DNA from: Hyphomonadaceae bacterium
GTDB lineage: Bacteria > Pseudomonadota > Alphaproteobacteria > Caulobacterales > Hyphomonadaceae
Length of the DNA stretch: 64,000 bases
Reading direction: 5' to 3'
Assembly: GCA_022844475.1 (NCBI GenBank)
Contig: JALHLR010000005.1
Coordinates: 62,001-126,000 of the forward strand
Shown here: positions 8,145 through 16,873 of the stretch, piece after piece
Numbering within the stretch: position 1 is the stretch's first letter
How the letters are laid out: each line of letters starts with the position of its first letter
Program-made: the position numbers and the translations under genes
Notes under the pieces: generated by a model
Database searches by the model: none
Told to the model about the DNA's origin: nothing
The model's input: the letters and a program-made list of their open reading frames with translations, nothing else

Positions 8145-10244
8145 CTACCAGATCAACACCCGCTTTGCTGGCGGCAGGTAGTTGGGATCAGTCTCCTTCA
8201 CCCCGAAGGCCTGATACCAGCTCTCCATGTTCCGCACCGGACCAACCGTGCGGAAATACGCCGGCGAGTGCGAGTCCGTCGCGATCAGCACGCGCAGCGC
8301 TTCGTCGCGTACCAGTCCGCGCCATACCTGCGCCCAACCGAGGAAGAAGCGCTGGTCGCCTGTGAATCCATCCAGCACAGGTGCTTCCTTGCCATTGAGC
8401 GAGAGACGGTAGGCGGCATATGCCACCTGCAGCCCGCCATTGTCGCCGATGTTTTCGCCCAGCGTGAAACGCCCGTTCACGTTAAGGCCCGGCAGCGCCT
8501 CGAACGCTGAGTATTGCTCGGCCAGCATATCGGTCAGGCCCTTGAAGCGGGCCACATCATCCGGCCCCCACCAGTCGCGCAGCACGCCCATGCCGTCGGA
8601 CTTCGCGCCCTGGTCGTCGAAGCCATGGCCCATCTCGTGGCCGATCACCGCGCCGATGCCGCCATAGTTCACGGCAGGGTCTGCGTTGGGATCGAAGAAG
8701 GGCGGCTGCAGGATCGCGGCAGGGAAGGTGATCTCGTTGAATACCGAATTGTAAGAGGCATTCACCGTCTGCGGCGTCATCCCCCACTCGGTGCGATCAG
8801 TCTTCTGACCCAGCCGCACCAGCCGTCGCTTTGCCTCGAACTCCGCAGCGCGCTGCGTATTGCCGTAGGCATCGCCCTTCTCGATCGTCATCGCGGAATA
8901 GTCGCGCCACTTGTCCGGATAACCGATCTTCGGCTTGAACAGAGCCAGTTTCTCCAGCGCGCGCTCCTTCGTCCCCGCACTCATCCACGACAGCGCCTTG
9001 ATGCGCTGGGCGTAGGCTATGCGCATGTTCTCGACGAGGTCGAGCATCTTGGCTTTTGAATCGGCAGGGAAATGCTTCGCCGCGTAAATCTTACCGACAG
9101 CCTCGCCCATCGCGCCGTTCAGCGCCGCGATCGCCCGCTTGTCACGCGCGCGCTGCTCCGGCTGACCGTTCAGCGTCTTGCCGTAGAACGCAAACGCCTC
9201 GTCATCGAACGCCTTTGGCAGCACCTCCGCATTGCGTCGCAGCGAATGATAGGTCGCATAAGCCTTGAGCGTCTCAAGCGGCGTCTCGGACCAGATCTTC
9301 GCCAGCGGCCCGATCGCATCCGGCGTCCGCACGATCGCCCGATCCGCCGCGCCAACCAGGCTCGCCTCCAGCGCCGCGTCCCACGGATAGGTCGGCGCCA
9401 TGGCCTTCAGCTCGGCCCGCGTCTTGGGATTGTAGGTCTTGTCGCGCTCGCGCAGTTGCTCCGGCAACCAGTGCTTCTCCGCGATCTTCATCTCAAGGCC
9501 GAGGACTGTCTCCGCCTTGCGATCGCTGTCCACAGCGCCTGCCAGCGACAGCATCTTCGCGACATGTGCCTTATAGGCTGCGATCTGTTCAGGCTTGGCC
9601 GTCTTGCCCACATAGAAGGTGCGGTTCGGCATGCCGAGTCCGCCATGGTTCACGTTCAGCACATAGATGTCAGGATTCTTCTGGTCGGGCGACACGCCCC
9701 AGCCGATCGGCGAGGGGACCGGAGATCCCGGCCGCGCCGCGATGACCGCCAGCGCGGCTGCATCCTTCGCGCCATTGATTTCGGCAAGCAGCGGCTGGAT
9801 CGGCCCCAGCCCCTTCGCCTCGATCGCCGCCGTATCGACAAACGACGCATAGAAATCCGCGATCCGCTGCTCGTCCGAGCCTTTCGCGCCACCCTTGGCT
9901 GTCGTCTCCGCGACCAGCTCGATCACGTGCACATCGGCCTGTTCGCGCAACTCATCGAACGCTCCCCAGCGTGTGCGGTCGCCGGGGATCTTGGTGGTCG
10001 CCTGCCACGTGCCTCCGGCGTATTTCGCAAAGTCGACGCCGGGTGAGACCGAGCGGTCCATACCGCCAATATCGAAACCCCACGCTCCGATCTTCGCCTT
10101 GGCCGCCGTCGTCGCCGCTGCCGGCGTTGCCTGCGCCTGCGCCACCGTCATGGGCGTATCGATCACGACCGGCGCTGCCGCAGTCCCGCACGCTGCAACC
10201 AACGCAATGCTCGCGACACCAAGCAGGACTGTCCGACGAACCAT
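8145..10244 (-). CDS. M13 family zinc metallopeptidase (neprilysin/PepO type), lipoprotein
   Basis: The protein has 699 residues from ATG at 10244, which has GAGG upstream and yields a lipoprotein signal (RRTVLLGVASIALVAACG). M13 enzymes are envelope oligopeptidases. Visible motifs are NASYNSVFNEITFPAAI, the zinc helix VIGHEMGHGFDDQG (HExxH), the third-ligand motif GENIGDNGG and the typical C-terminal tryptophan. An upstream in-frame ATG at 10328 would bury the signal peptide and is rejected. The full length is normal for PepO-like proteins. Confidence 0.93.
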   Translation of the reverse strand: MVRRTVLLGVASIALVAACGTAAAPVVIDTPMTVAQAQATPAAATTAAKAKIGAWGFDIGGMDRSVSPGVDFAKYAGGTWQATTKIPGDRTRWGAFDELREQADVHVIELVAETTAKGGAKGSDEQRIADFYASFVDTAAIEAKGLGPIQPLLAEINGAKDAAALAVIAARPGSPVPSPIGWGVSPDQKNPDIYVLNVNHGGLGMPNRTFYVGKTAKPEQIAAYKAHVAKMLSLAGAVDSDRKAETVLGLEMKIAEKHWLPEQLRERDKTYNPKTRAELKAMAPTYPWDAALEASLVGAADRAIVRTPDAIGPLAKIWSETPLETLKAYATYHSLRRNAEVLPKAFDDEAFAFYGKTLNGQPEQRARDKRAIAALNGAMGEAVGKIYAAKHFPADSKAKMLDLVENMRIAYAQRIKALSWMSAGTKERALEKLALFKPKIGYPDKWRDYSAMTIEKGDAYGNTQRAAEFEAKRRLVRLGQKTDRTEWGMTPQTVNASYNSVFNEITFPAAILQPPFFDPNADPAVNYGGIGAVIGHEMGHGFDDQGAKSDGMGVLRDWWGPDDVARFKGLTDMLAEQYSAFEALPGLNVNGRFTLGENIGDNGGLQVAYAAYRLSLNGKEAPVLDGFTGDQRFFLGWAQVWRGLVRDEALRVLIATDSHSPAYFRTVGPVRNMESWYQAFGVKETDPNYLPPAKRVLIW

Positions 10245-10349
10245 GATTTCCTCGCTGAAAAGCTGATGGCGCCGCAGGGCAGCGGCAGGCCGAAGCATCA
10301 TGCTAGGGTCAGCCCACTTCAAGGGCAACTCTGGCCCCGCGCGCCCGGA

Positions 10350-10883
10350 CTAAACTTTCTCGCTGATCCTGATCGCCAGCCTGCAGCCCGTCCGTATGAT
10401 CGCCGACAGCAGTGGGTAAGCCGGCGCCTGCGCTGCGCCCTCGGAAGCAGCGAGCTCCTTGTGGGAGACTTCCTCCTCCTGGAACTTCGCCATCGTCTCG
10501 GCCAGCTGATCATCGCCCGCTTCGCGCAGCTCGACGACCTGGTCGCCATAGTGCTCCTCGATGACGGTCTCGACCGCCTCGGTGCACGCATGCGCAGCCT
10601 TCTCGCCGAGCAAGGCTGTACCCACGCCAAGGGCAAAGCCCGCCGCGTTCCAAAGCGGCGACATCGCCGTCGGCCGCACGCTTCCGGCGCTCAGCATGCG
10701 ATCGAACGCGTCGAGGTGTTCCTGTTCCTGTGCCGCCATCTCCTTGAGCTGGCCAACGATGCGTTCCTTGCCATGCTGCCGCTCGAACACGGCCAGCTGG
10801 CCCTTGTAGATCGCGACGGCGCCATATTCGCCGGCATGGTCGACACGCAGGATTTCCTCACGACGACTGCGGCTCATCGTCAT
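10350..10883 (-). CDS. coq7: Coq7: demethoxyubiquinone hydroxylase
   Basis: The 177-residue di-iron protein hydroxylates demethoxyubiquinone in ubiquinone synthesis. Ligand motifs are ILRVDHAGEYGAVAIYKGQ, EMAAQEQEHLDAF, EAVETVIEEHYGDQ and KFQEEEVSHKELA, the four-helix Coq7 pattern in order. ATG overlaps the stop of the DsbB-like gene (ATGA at 10880-10883), so the two are probably translationally coupled. ATG 10877 is a possible alternative start. Confidence 0.95.
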   Translation of the reverse strand: MTMSRSRREEILRVDHAGEYGAVAIYKGQLAVFERQHGKERIVGQLKEMAAQEQEHLDAFDRMLSAGSVRPTAMSPLWNAAGFALGVGTALLGEKAAHACTEAVETVIEEHYGDQVVELREAGDDQLAETMAKFQEEEVSHKELAASEGAAQAPAYPLLSAIIRTGCRLAIRISEKV

Positions 10884-11434
10884 GGTTGTATTGTTTCATT
10901 GGCCGTATCCGCATGCATCGGCGGCTGGCTGGCGGAATACAGGCTCAGCGCTGCGAGGATCATCGACCACACGGCATTCAGTCCGGCCATCGAGAGGCCC
11001 CATGGCTGGTCCGGTACGCGCCACAGCGCTTCCTTGCACGAGGGGATCGCCTGCGGACGTGACAGCAGCTCGCTCAGCGGGATGCCTTCCGGCAAAGCGC
11101 CAGCCGTCATTGCCGTGCAACCGGCCGGCCCCGGCGCAAGATCCCACTCGAACAGCGCATGCCACGCCGCGATCACGAAACCCGTCATGAATGTGAGGGC
11201 AAGCAGGATCGAAAAGGTTGTCATCAGTCCGGGCCCGGCCCCCCGCCATTTCAGCACGATCGCCACTAGCGCAATCGGTCCGGCAGCGAAATAAGCGTAC
11301 CGCTGCCACCAGCACATCTGACAAGGTGCCTGGTTAAGGACGATTTCGAAGAAATAGGCCACGCCCAGCGTAGCCGCCGACGCCAGCAGGGCGACCAGCG
11401 GCCACCTGATCCGGTCTAGAGGCAGCCTGTTCAT
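10880..11434 (-). CDS. DsbB-family disulfide bond formation protein
   Basis: The 184-residue inner-membrane protein has four hydrophobic segments. The active-site pair CQMCWWQRYAYF follows the first helix. A second periplasmic region carries two more cysteines (GCTAMTAG and PSCKEALW). DsbB proteins pass electrons from DsbA to quinone. Placement directly upstream of the quinone gene coq7, with overlapping stop and start, fits that link, though the order may simply be operon economy. Confidence 0.88.
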   Translation of the reverse strand: MNRLPLDRIRWPLVALLASAATLGVAYFFEIVLNQAPCQMCWWQRYAYFAAGPIALVAIVLKWRGAGPGLMTTFSILLALTFMTGFVIAAWHALFEWDLAPGPAGCTAMTAGALPEGIPLSELLSRPQAIPSCKEALWRVPDQPWGLSMAGLNAVWSMILAALSLYSASQPPMHADTANETIQP

Positions 11435-11612
11435 CGTTTGACGTTATCCGGGGGGGCTGAGGCGACAATGCGACGAAAGCGCTGAAAGAGCGTTGACCGG
11501 ACATTGACCTGCCGCCGTTATCTTGCCGCCTTCGCGGGGTTATTCCCCGTGCTGCATGTGCTAAGCGCTCAGAGCTGAACTTAACCCCTGAATCGCGGAT
11601 TCCCGGCCACTC

Positions 11613-12260
11613 ATGACCGACGCCACGACGATCTCTCCCGCCGCCCCGCACACGCCGCACACGCCGCGGGCAAAGGGCCCGTTTGGCGCCCTCTACAACT
11701 GGGTCATGCGCCTCGCCGCAGGCCGCCATGCCGAGCCGGCGCTCTACACGGTGTCTTTCACGGAAAGCTCCTTCTTCCCGATCCCGCCGGACGTGATGCT
11801 CGCCCCGATGTGTTTCGCCCGGCCCGAGCGCTGGGTCCGCTACGCCTTCGGCTGCACACTGGCGTCCGTGTTCGGAGCGTTGCTTGGCTATGCGATCGGT
11901 TTCTATCTGTGGGAAGCCGTCGGCTCCCAGATCATCAGCTTCTTCGGCTATGGCGGAAAAGAAGAGGACCTCCGGCTCGCCTACGCCACAGCTGGCGTCT
12001 GGATCATCTTCCTGAAGGGCATCACGCCGATCCCCTTCAAGCTGGTTACCATCGTCTCCGGCGCGATGGCGTTCAACCTGCCGATCTTCATCGCCGCCTG
12101 CCTCGTTACGCGGGGAATCCGCTTCTTCCTCGTCGCCTGGCTGTTCCAGAAGTTCGGCCCCACGCTCGCCCCGATCATCGAGAAGCGCGTCGGCCTGTTC
12201 ATGCTTCTTTTCCTTGCGATCCTCGTGGGCGGCTTCGCCCTGGCCGCAATTCTTCACTGA
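11613..12260 (+). CDS. YqaA-family membrane protein (DedA/VTT superfamily)
   Basis: This 215-residue protein has several transmembrane helices and the VTT/DedA-like core: FTESSFFPIPPDVMLAP, ALLGYAIGFYLWEAVG, then the re-entrant segment FLKGITPIPFKLVTIVSGAMAF. The VTT superfamily is linked to lipid flipping and membrane homeostasis; the exact role of YqaA members is not established. A proline/threonine-rich cytosolic N-terminus of about 25 residues precedes the fold. It is divergent from the DsbB-like gene. Confidence 0.85.
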   Translation: MTDATTISPAAPHTPHTPRAKGPFGALYNWVMRLAAGRHAEPALYTVSFTESSFFPIPPDVMLAPMCFARPERWVRYAFGCTLASVFGALLGYAIGFYLWEAVGSQIISFFGYGGKEEDLRLAYATAGVWIIFLKGITPIPFKLVTIVSGAMAFNLPIFIAACLVTRGIRFFLVAWLFQKFGPTLAPIIEKRVGLFMLLFLAILVGGFALAAILH

Positions 12261-12554
12261 TCGACACGAGGAATTCGATCAAAATTTCTGCAATCCGTGA
12301 ACCGGATGTTTGCGATCATCATGCGACAACGCCGGTGAGCCTGCGGATGGTCCGCTTGCTCGCTGTCAGTACCGGGTCGCATCCATGGCCACGCTCCGCC
12401 GCATCCAGACTGCCTCCATGCGCGTTGCGCCGCACTGGTTCCTGTGCGTTTTCCTCGGCGCCTTCGTGGCGTTGCAACTGGCAAGCCCGTCCTCCCTGAT
12501 GCTCTGACACCGGCTGGCCAAGCCCCGATCATTACGCTAATCAGTCCGCCCCGC

Positions 12555-12641
12555 GCGGGAGTGGCGGAATTGGCAGACGCAGTGGACTCAAAATCCACCG
12601 TCCTAACGGATTTGTGGGTTCGACCCCCACCTCCCGTACCA
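12555..12641 (+). tRNA. tRNA-Leu (anticodon CAA)
   Basis: The 87-base gene includes an encoded CCA. The acceptor stem GCGGGAG pairs with CTCCCGT (one G-U at the first pair), followed by ACCA. The D arm contains GGCAGAC. The anticodon stem GTGGA/TCCAC holds the loop CTCAAAA, so the anticodon is CAA. A long variable arm marks a class II tRNA, and the T arm is GTGGGTTCGACCCCCAC. Confidence 0.95.
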
Positions 12642-12711
12642 GACCTGACGCGTTGACGCCTAGCAGGCGCCAACCCTAAATCCCACGGCAAACGCGGAGC
12701 CGTGCGCCTTT

Positions 12712-13773
12712 ATGAAAAAGCTTCTGGTCACGGGCGGTGCCGGCTTCATCGGGTCTGAAGTCTGCCGGCAGGTGATCGCCCAGACCGGCTGGTCGCTCGT
12801 CAACCTCGACAAGCTCACCTACGCTGGCAACCTGCAGTCGCTCGCAACGATCGAGTCCGATCCGCGCTACGAATTCGTCCACGGCGACATCTGCGACCGC
12901 CCCCTGGTCGATGCTCTGCTCGCGCGCATCCAGCCTGATGCGGTGATGCATCTTGCCGCTGAATCCCATGTCGATCGTTCCATCACCGGCTCGGCGAGTT
13001 TCATTCAGACCAACATCGTCGGCACGCACGCGTTGCTCGAGTCTACTCTCGGCTACTGGAAGACGCTTTCGACAGAGAAGAAGGACCAGTTCCGTTTCCT
13101 CGCCATCTCGACGGATGAAGTCTACGGCTCGCTTGGTCCAACCGGCTATTTCAGCGAGACCACGGCGTTCGATCCGCGCTCTCCCTATTCGGCGAGTAAG
13201 GCTGCATCCGACCATCTCGTCAGCGCCTGGGGCCACACCTACGGCCTGCCGGTGGTCATCTCCAACTGCTCCAACAATTATGGTCCGTACCATTTCCCTG
13301 AAAAGCTCATCCCGCTGATGATCATCAACGCGATGAACGACAAGCCCCTGCCGGTCTATGGCGACGGATCCAACATCCGCGACTGGCTGTTCGTCCAGGA
13401 CCACGCACGCGCGCTGCGTATGCTGGTCGAACATGGCCGGCCGGGCGAGACCTATTGCATCGGCGGCCGGGCTGAGCGCACCAATATCGACGTCGTCACC
13501 GCGCTCTGCGGGCTCTTCGACCCAATCAGGTCGCGTCCCGCCGGCGAGACCGCAAAACGCCTCATTACCTTCGTCGAGGACCGCCCCGGCCACGACAAGC
13601 GCTACGCCATCGACAGCACAAAGATTGAAACCGAATTGGGCTGGAAACCATCCGTATCCTTCGAGGACGGCTTGCGCTGCACGGTCGACTGGTACCTCGC
13701 CAACCGGACATGGTGGGAGCCGATCACAAATGGCGTCTACGCGGGCGCCCGGCTCGGGCTGCCAGTTGCGTAG
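12712..13773 (+). CDS. rfbB: dTDP-glucose 4,6-dehydratase
   Basis: The 353-residue extended SDR enzyme makes dTDP-4-keto-6-deoxyglucose for surface sugars. It shows the NAD motif [35 protein letters not shown], the catalytic [11 protein letters not shown], the [15 protein letters not shown] substrate loop and [19 protein letters not shown]. No other rhamnose-pathway gene (rfbA, C, D) is within the window. It starts shortly after the tRNA. Confidence 0.96.
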   Translation: MKKLLVTGGAGFIGSEVCRQVIAQTGWSLVNLDKLTYAGNLQSLATIESDPRYEFVHGDICDRPLVDALLARIQPDAVMHLAAESHVDRSITGSASFIQTNIVGTHALLESTLGYWKTLSTEKKDQFRFLAISTDEVYGSLGPTGYFSETTAFDPRSPYSASKAASDHLVSAWGHTYGLPVVISNCSNNYGPYHFPEKLIPLMIINAMNDKPLPVYGDGSNIRDWLFVQDHARALRMLVEHGRPGETYCIGGRAERTNIDVVTALCGLFDPIRSRPAGETAKRLITFVEDRPGHDKRYAIDSTKIETELGWKPSVSFEDGLRCTVDWYLANRTWWEPITNGVYAGARLGLPVA

Positions 13774-13797
13774 TGTGACGCTTGACGACCAGCGGGC

Positions 13798-14028
13798 TCA
13801 ATCCCTGAAAGACACGACTTTGACTTTTGTCTTCGCACCGGTCTGGTCATCGGTCATCACGAGATAGACGAACTCGCCCGTATCAGGCGCTTCTTCCATC
13901 AGGCGCGCCACTTCCGCGTCATCGGTAGCGAACCGGGCCTCGTTCCCCAGCACGAGTTGATGCGGCGAGCGTGTTGCGCTCACGAACAGGGCGCTGAGGC
14001 TGACAGCTGCGAGAAGAAAGGTGTTCAT
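13798..14028 (-). CDS. Small secreted protein of unknown function
   Basis: The 76-residue ORF has AGGAA ahead of its ATG and a signal-like hydrophobic N-terminus (MNTFLLAAVSLSALFVSA). The rest is polar and rich in acidic residues, ending in DDQTGAKTKVKVVSFRD. There are no cysteines and I recognise no family. It lies 55 bases downstream of the amine oxidase on the same strand and may be cotranscribed with it. Confidence 0.6.
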   Translation of the reverse strand: MNTFLLAAVSLSALFVSATRSPHQLVLGNEARFATDDAEVARLMEEAPDTGEFVYLVMTDDQTGAKTKVKVVSFRD

Positions 14029-14083
14029 GACGGAAATTCCTGTGTCGGGGAGCTAACCCACGACAGCGCACGACGTTCCCGGA

Positions 14084-15619
14084 TCAATCTTCGGCAACCA
14101 GTTCCCGTGCCGCGCGCTCGCCCGCTTCCACCGCGCCATTCATGGTTCCCATCGCCGACAGGCTGGTGTGCTCTCCCGCAAATGCGAGCCTGCCATCGAG
14201 TTCCGCACGCGCGGCGATCTCGGGATAGCGCGTGTACTGGCCAGCAAGGCAGGTCGCGCGGCTGCCGCGCGTGTGCGGATGGTTCGCCCAGAACAGGCTT
14301 GTCCGCACCTTCGGCGTCAATGTCCCCGCAAGCTCCGGCGACAGGGCTGAAAGTCCTGCCTGCAATCGCGCCAGCGCCGCCGCCTCTTCGCCCTTGGCTG
14401 CATCGTCCGCGAACAGGTTCGTCAGCACTGCGCCAGCGCCTGTCTGGCCCACGCTCGAATCCCACATCATCTGGAAGCCGCGGTCGGAAATGATCCGGCT
14501 ATTCGCCGGCTTCGCGCTCGCGCCCACGATCAGCTTGGCTGTGGCGCCATGGCCAAGCTCGTTGATCACCATCATCTTGTCAGCCGGCAGCGCCAGCCCG
14601 CCCAGCCCCCTGATCTCGCGCAGACGCGTGAAGGGCAGGGCCATCACAACATGCGCAAACGTGCGCTCGAACGAGGAGCCGTCCTCCGAGCGGAAACTCA
14701 GCTTCAGCCCATCGCCACTGCGCGCGATAGCTGCCAGCTGATGCCGCTTGTGAATGGCCACGCGCTGCACCAATGGTTCGCCGGACAGCCGGCGCTCCAA
14801 GGCTTCCGGCAGGCTCGAGGATCCGCCCACAATCCGCATCGCACCATCGCGCTTGCCGTGCAGCGAAAAAGGCCTGGCTGTGTCGGTTCCGACGAGGTCC
14901 ACGAAGTTCAGTGAAGACTGCTGGCTGACGCCCACGCCGAATTCCGCCTGCCAGGCCAGCGCCAGCAGGTCGACAACCCAAGGCTCCGTCGAGTCCATCA
15001 GACTCTTGAGATACTCGGAGAGCGGCAGGTCATCGAGCTGCCTTGCCCGCTCGGTCCATTCCCCCGCACTATCGAGCAGCGCGCCCTGGTCGGCAGCCAC
15101 GCGCAGGGCGACCGGAACGAACGCCCCCGTCGGTCCTGCCGGATCAAGCACGTCAGAATCGCCCCACTGGAACCCGCCAATGTCGTAAAGCGCCGGACTC
15201 GCACCCTCCGGCGCCATCGGCTCGACCCGCACGCCAATCTCGCTGCACACGCGCAGCAGCGCCTCGTCGTCGCTGTCAACGAACTCCCCGCCCAGTTCGC
15301 AGAACTGGCCCTCAGGCGTGAAGTCGCGCAGCGTGAACATGCGCCCGCCCAGCCGCCCACTCGCTTCGAACATATCGACCATCGCGCCGGAGATCGCGAG
15401 CCGCCAGGCCGCCACCAGCCCCGAAACGCCTCCGCCCACCACGGCGACAGAACCCGCCTCCCCGTTCAGCGCGGGGCCCGCCTGGGGGGTGCAGGCCGCC
15501 GCCGCCAGCAGACCCAGTGCCGCCCTCCGCGTCAGCGCGCGCGGACCCGCTACGCCAAGCTCAGCGCGTGCCTGGCCTACCCGTCCATTGATCCAGCTCA
15601 GCAGCTGCGTCCGCGCCAT
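14084..15619 (-). CDS. FAD-dependent amine oxidase family protein, Tat/lipoprotein signal
   Basis: The protein has 511 residues from ATG 15619. The dinucleotide motif VAVVGGGVSGLVAAWRL is followed by the acidic FAD ribose contact (MFEASGRLGGRM), and the C-terminal FAD motif is FAGEHTSLSAMGTMNGAVEAG, as in monoamine-oxidase-type flavoproteins. Ahead of the fold, TRRAALGLLAAAACTPQ combines a twin-arginine-like motif with a lipobox cysteine, so it is probably exported folded and lipid-anchored. The substrate cannot be inferred. It follows the terminator of the 26-codon ORF, so it should have its own promoter. Confidence 0.85.
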   Translation of the reverse strand: MARTQLLSWINGRVGQARAELGVAGPRALTRRAALGLLAAAACTPQAGPALNGEAGSVAVVGGGVSGLVAAWRLAISGAMVDMFEASGRLGGRMFTLRDFTPEGQFCELGGEFVDSDDEALLRVCSEIGVRVEPMAPEGASPALYDIGGFQWGDSDVLDPAGPTGAFVPVALRVAADQGALLDSAGEWTERARQLDDLPLSEYLKSLMDSTEPWVVDLLALAWQAEFGVGVSQQSSLNFVDLVGTDTARPFSLHGKRDGAMRIVGGSSSLPEALERRLSGEPLVQRVAIHKRHQLAAIARSGDGLKLSFRSEDGSSFERTFAHVVMALPFTRLREIRGLGGLALPADKMMVINELGHGATAKLIVGASAKPANSRIISDRGFQMMWDSSVGQTGAGAVLTNLFADDAAKGEEAAALARLQAGLSALSPELAGTLTPKVRTSLFWANHPHTRGSRATCLAGQYTRYPEIAARAELDGRLAFAGEHTSLSAMGTMNGAVEAGERAARELVAED

Positions 15620-15663
15620 CCGGCTCCCCGTCGTCAGGCCGCGATCTAAGGGCAAAGCCGGCC

Positions 15664-15706
15664 TGAAAAACAAGAAGGGCCGCGCGGCAGATGCCGGCGG
15701 CCCTTC
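15664..15706 (-). terminator. Intrinsic terminator after the 26-codon ORF
   Basis: A perfect 10-pair stem, GAAGGGCCGC at 15674-15683 against GCGGCCCTTC at 15697-15706, has an inner CGGC/GCCG helix. On the minus strand it is followed by TTGTTTTT. It lies 41 bases past the stop of the 26-codon ORF and ahead of the amine oxidase start. Confidence 0.85.
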
Positions 15707-15746
15707 CCGTCATTGAGCGGGGAGAAAGCCCCTGAAAGCTGTTCCG

Positions 15747-15827
15747 TCAGCTGGTCGGAAGACCGGAGGTTGCTCCGAACGACAGACCGGCCAACAGGGC
15801 TCCGCCCCGGCTCATAGTGACTGACAT
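15747..15827 (-). CDS. 26-residue ORF with a near-perfect Shine-Dalgarno
   Basis: ATG 15827 opens 26 codons ending in TGA. The peptide has one arginine, no cysteine, a short hydrophobic stretch (GGALLAGLSFGA) and the C-terminus TSGLPTS. Upstream is GAAAGGAGGTGATCC (complement of 15829-15843), matching the full 16S rRNA 3' tail, with AGGAGG seven bases from the ATG. An intrinsic terminator follows. Such a signal at optimal spacing argues for strong translation. Its function is unknown: it could be a small membrane-active protein, a leader-type peptide or a precursor peptide. The second in-frame ATG (codon 5) is less well placed. Confidence 0.6.
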   Translation of the reverse strand: MSVTMSRGGALLAGLSFGATSGLPTS

Positions 15828-15828
15828 T

Positions 15829-15843
15829 GGATCACCTCCTTTC
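15829..15843 (-). promoter_or_regulatory. Extended Shine-Dalgarno (15-base anti-SD complement)
   Basis: On the minus strand the sequence is GAAAGGAGGTGATCC, complementary to the 3' tail of 16S rRNA over its whole length. It decides the start of the 26-codon ORF. Most other genes in this window have only four to six matching bases. Confidence 0.8.
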
Positions 15844-15917
15844 GCAAAGTTGACGATGGGGAGGAGAATGGGGGCCATCGGCCGTGCGCGCAAGGGCAAA
15901 CGATCGGCACGCGCAGG

Positions 15918-16631
15918 TCAGCCCGCGCGCACAACTCTGGCGGGCAGTTCCGTCTGCGCGTCGACCAGCACGATCCGCCCGTCCATCCATGCATAGAACT
16001 GCCCACTGGGGGCTGACGGAAGCGCCAGCGTTGCAGGATCCTGGATAACCAGCGCGGAGGTAGGCGACACACGCCGCATGGATAGCCCCCCATAATCTGA
16101 GTGAGGGTCAGGCAAAGATCGCGGCCCGGCGGGCACATCGGCCGTGGGGTCCGTCGGCTGCGCTGGCAGCACGCGGATCACCAGCTCTGACGTCCGATCC
16201 ACCAGGACAAAGCGCCCACCCACGCGCGCATAAAACTGTCCCGGAGGGGCAGGCGGCAGAATGTATCTCTCGGGCGATGTGACCGCCGCCGTCGAAACCG
16301 CCGGCACGCGCTTGTTGAGCAGCGCCGCCTCCGCCAGCATCCGCTCGCGGGCCAAGCTCTGGCGGTCCTGCTCGGCCTTGAGCAGCAGCCTTTCGCGCTC
16401 GCGCCTGTCGTCCATGTCCCGCATTGCCAGTTCGGCGAGGCAGACGCCCGAGCCGGGCGGGCCGTTGAGATCCCGCTCGCGCTGGCGTGCTGATTCAAGC
16501 TGGTCCAGTTGGCGCTGGTCCTCCATATGCAACTGCCGGTCCAGTGCATCGAAGCGCGGCAGCGTGTCGAGCTGCGCATGCGCTGGCACGGCGATGAAAG
16601 ACAGGCCCGCGAAGGGAAGAGCTTTCAGCAT
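15918..16631 (-). CDS. Secreted protein with two copies of a GQFYA...R(F/I)VLVD motif
   Basis: The 237-residue protein has a signal peptide ending in AHAQ and a charged, probably coiled-coil segment (about 25-105) rich in Arg, Glu and Gln. Two copies of an about 30-residue motif follow: PPAPPGQFYARVGGRFVLVD near residue 125 and PSAPSGQFYAWMDGRIVLVD near residue 205, each followed by a T/S-EL...RV segment. I do not recognise a named family, though the Gly-aromatic-Arg pattern is reminiscent of small periplasmic repeat proteins. It lies directly upstream of the 26-codon ORF on the same strand. Confidence 0.75.
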   Translation of the reverse strand: MLKALPFAGLSFIAVPAHAQLDTLPRFDALDRQLHMEDQRQLDQLESARQRERDLNGPPGSGVCLAELAMRDMDDRRERERLLLKAEQDRQSLARERMLAEAALLNKRVPAVSTAAVTSPERYILPPAPPGQFYARVGGRFVLVDRTSELVIRVLPAQPTDPTADVPAGPRSLPDPHSDYGGLSMRRVSPTSALVIQDPATLALPSAPSGQFYAWMDGRIVLVDAQTELPARVVRAG

Positions 16632-16873
16632 GCTGGCAATATAGCACGTTCGTGGCCGCGTTCACCCGGCGGTACTGAGTTGAAGACCTGCCAGCCCGGC
16701 AGAGTTGCCAGGGTGATGATGGCCTTGTGGAGCAGCCGGCGGCCATGAATGCTGCGATGGCGCCACTGCGTGAGGCGTACCCCCCGAGGCAGCGCGACGT
16801 TCGGAATGATTCTTTCATGATCCTGCGGCCATCAAGATCCTTTCCCGGAAGGGGCAGTCAGCAGTCCAGTCGC

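Noticed and set aside
8514-10046. Long plus-strand ORFs opposite the M13 peptidase gene
   Set aside because: Arg/Leu/His-rich antisense frames typical of GC-rich DNA; the M13 motifs on the minus strand are complete.
12385-12507. 40-codon ORF with a hydrophobic C-terminal half just before tRNA-Leu
   Set aside because: No ribosome site and no recognisable family; it may be chance.
15829-15843. GGATCACCTCCTTTC on the plus strand looks like the 3' end of 16S rRNA
   Set aside because: Only the last 15 bases match and the flanks are unrelated. On the minus strand it is a Shine-Dalgarno placed correctly before an ATG.
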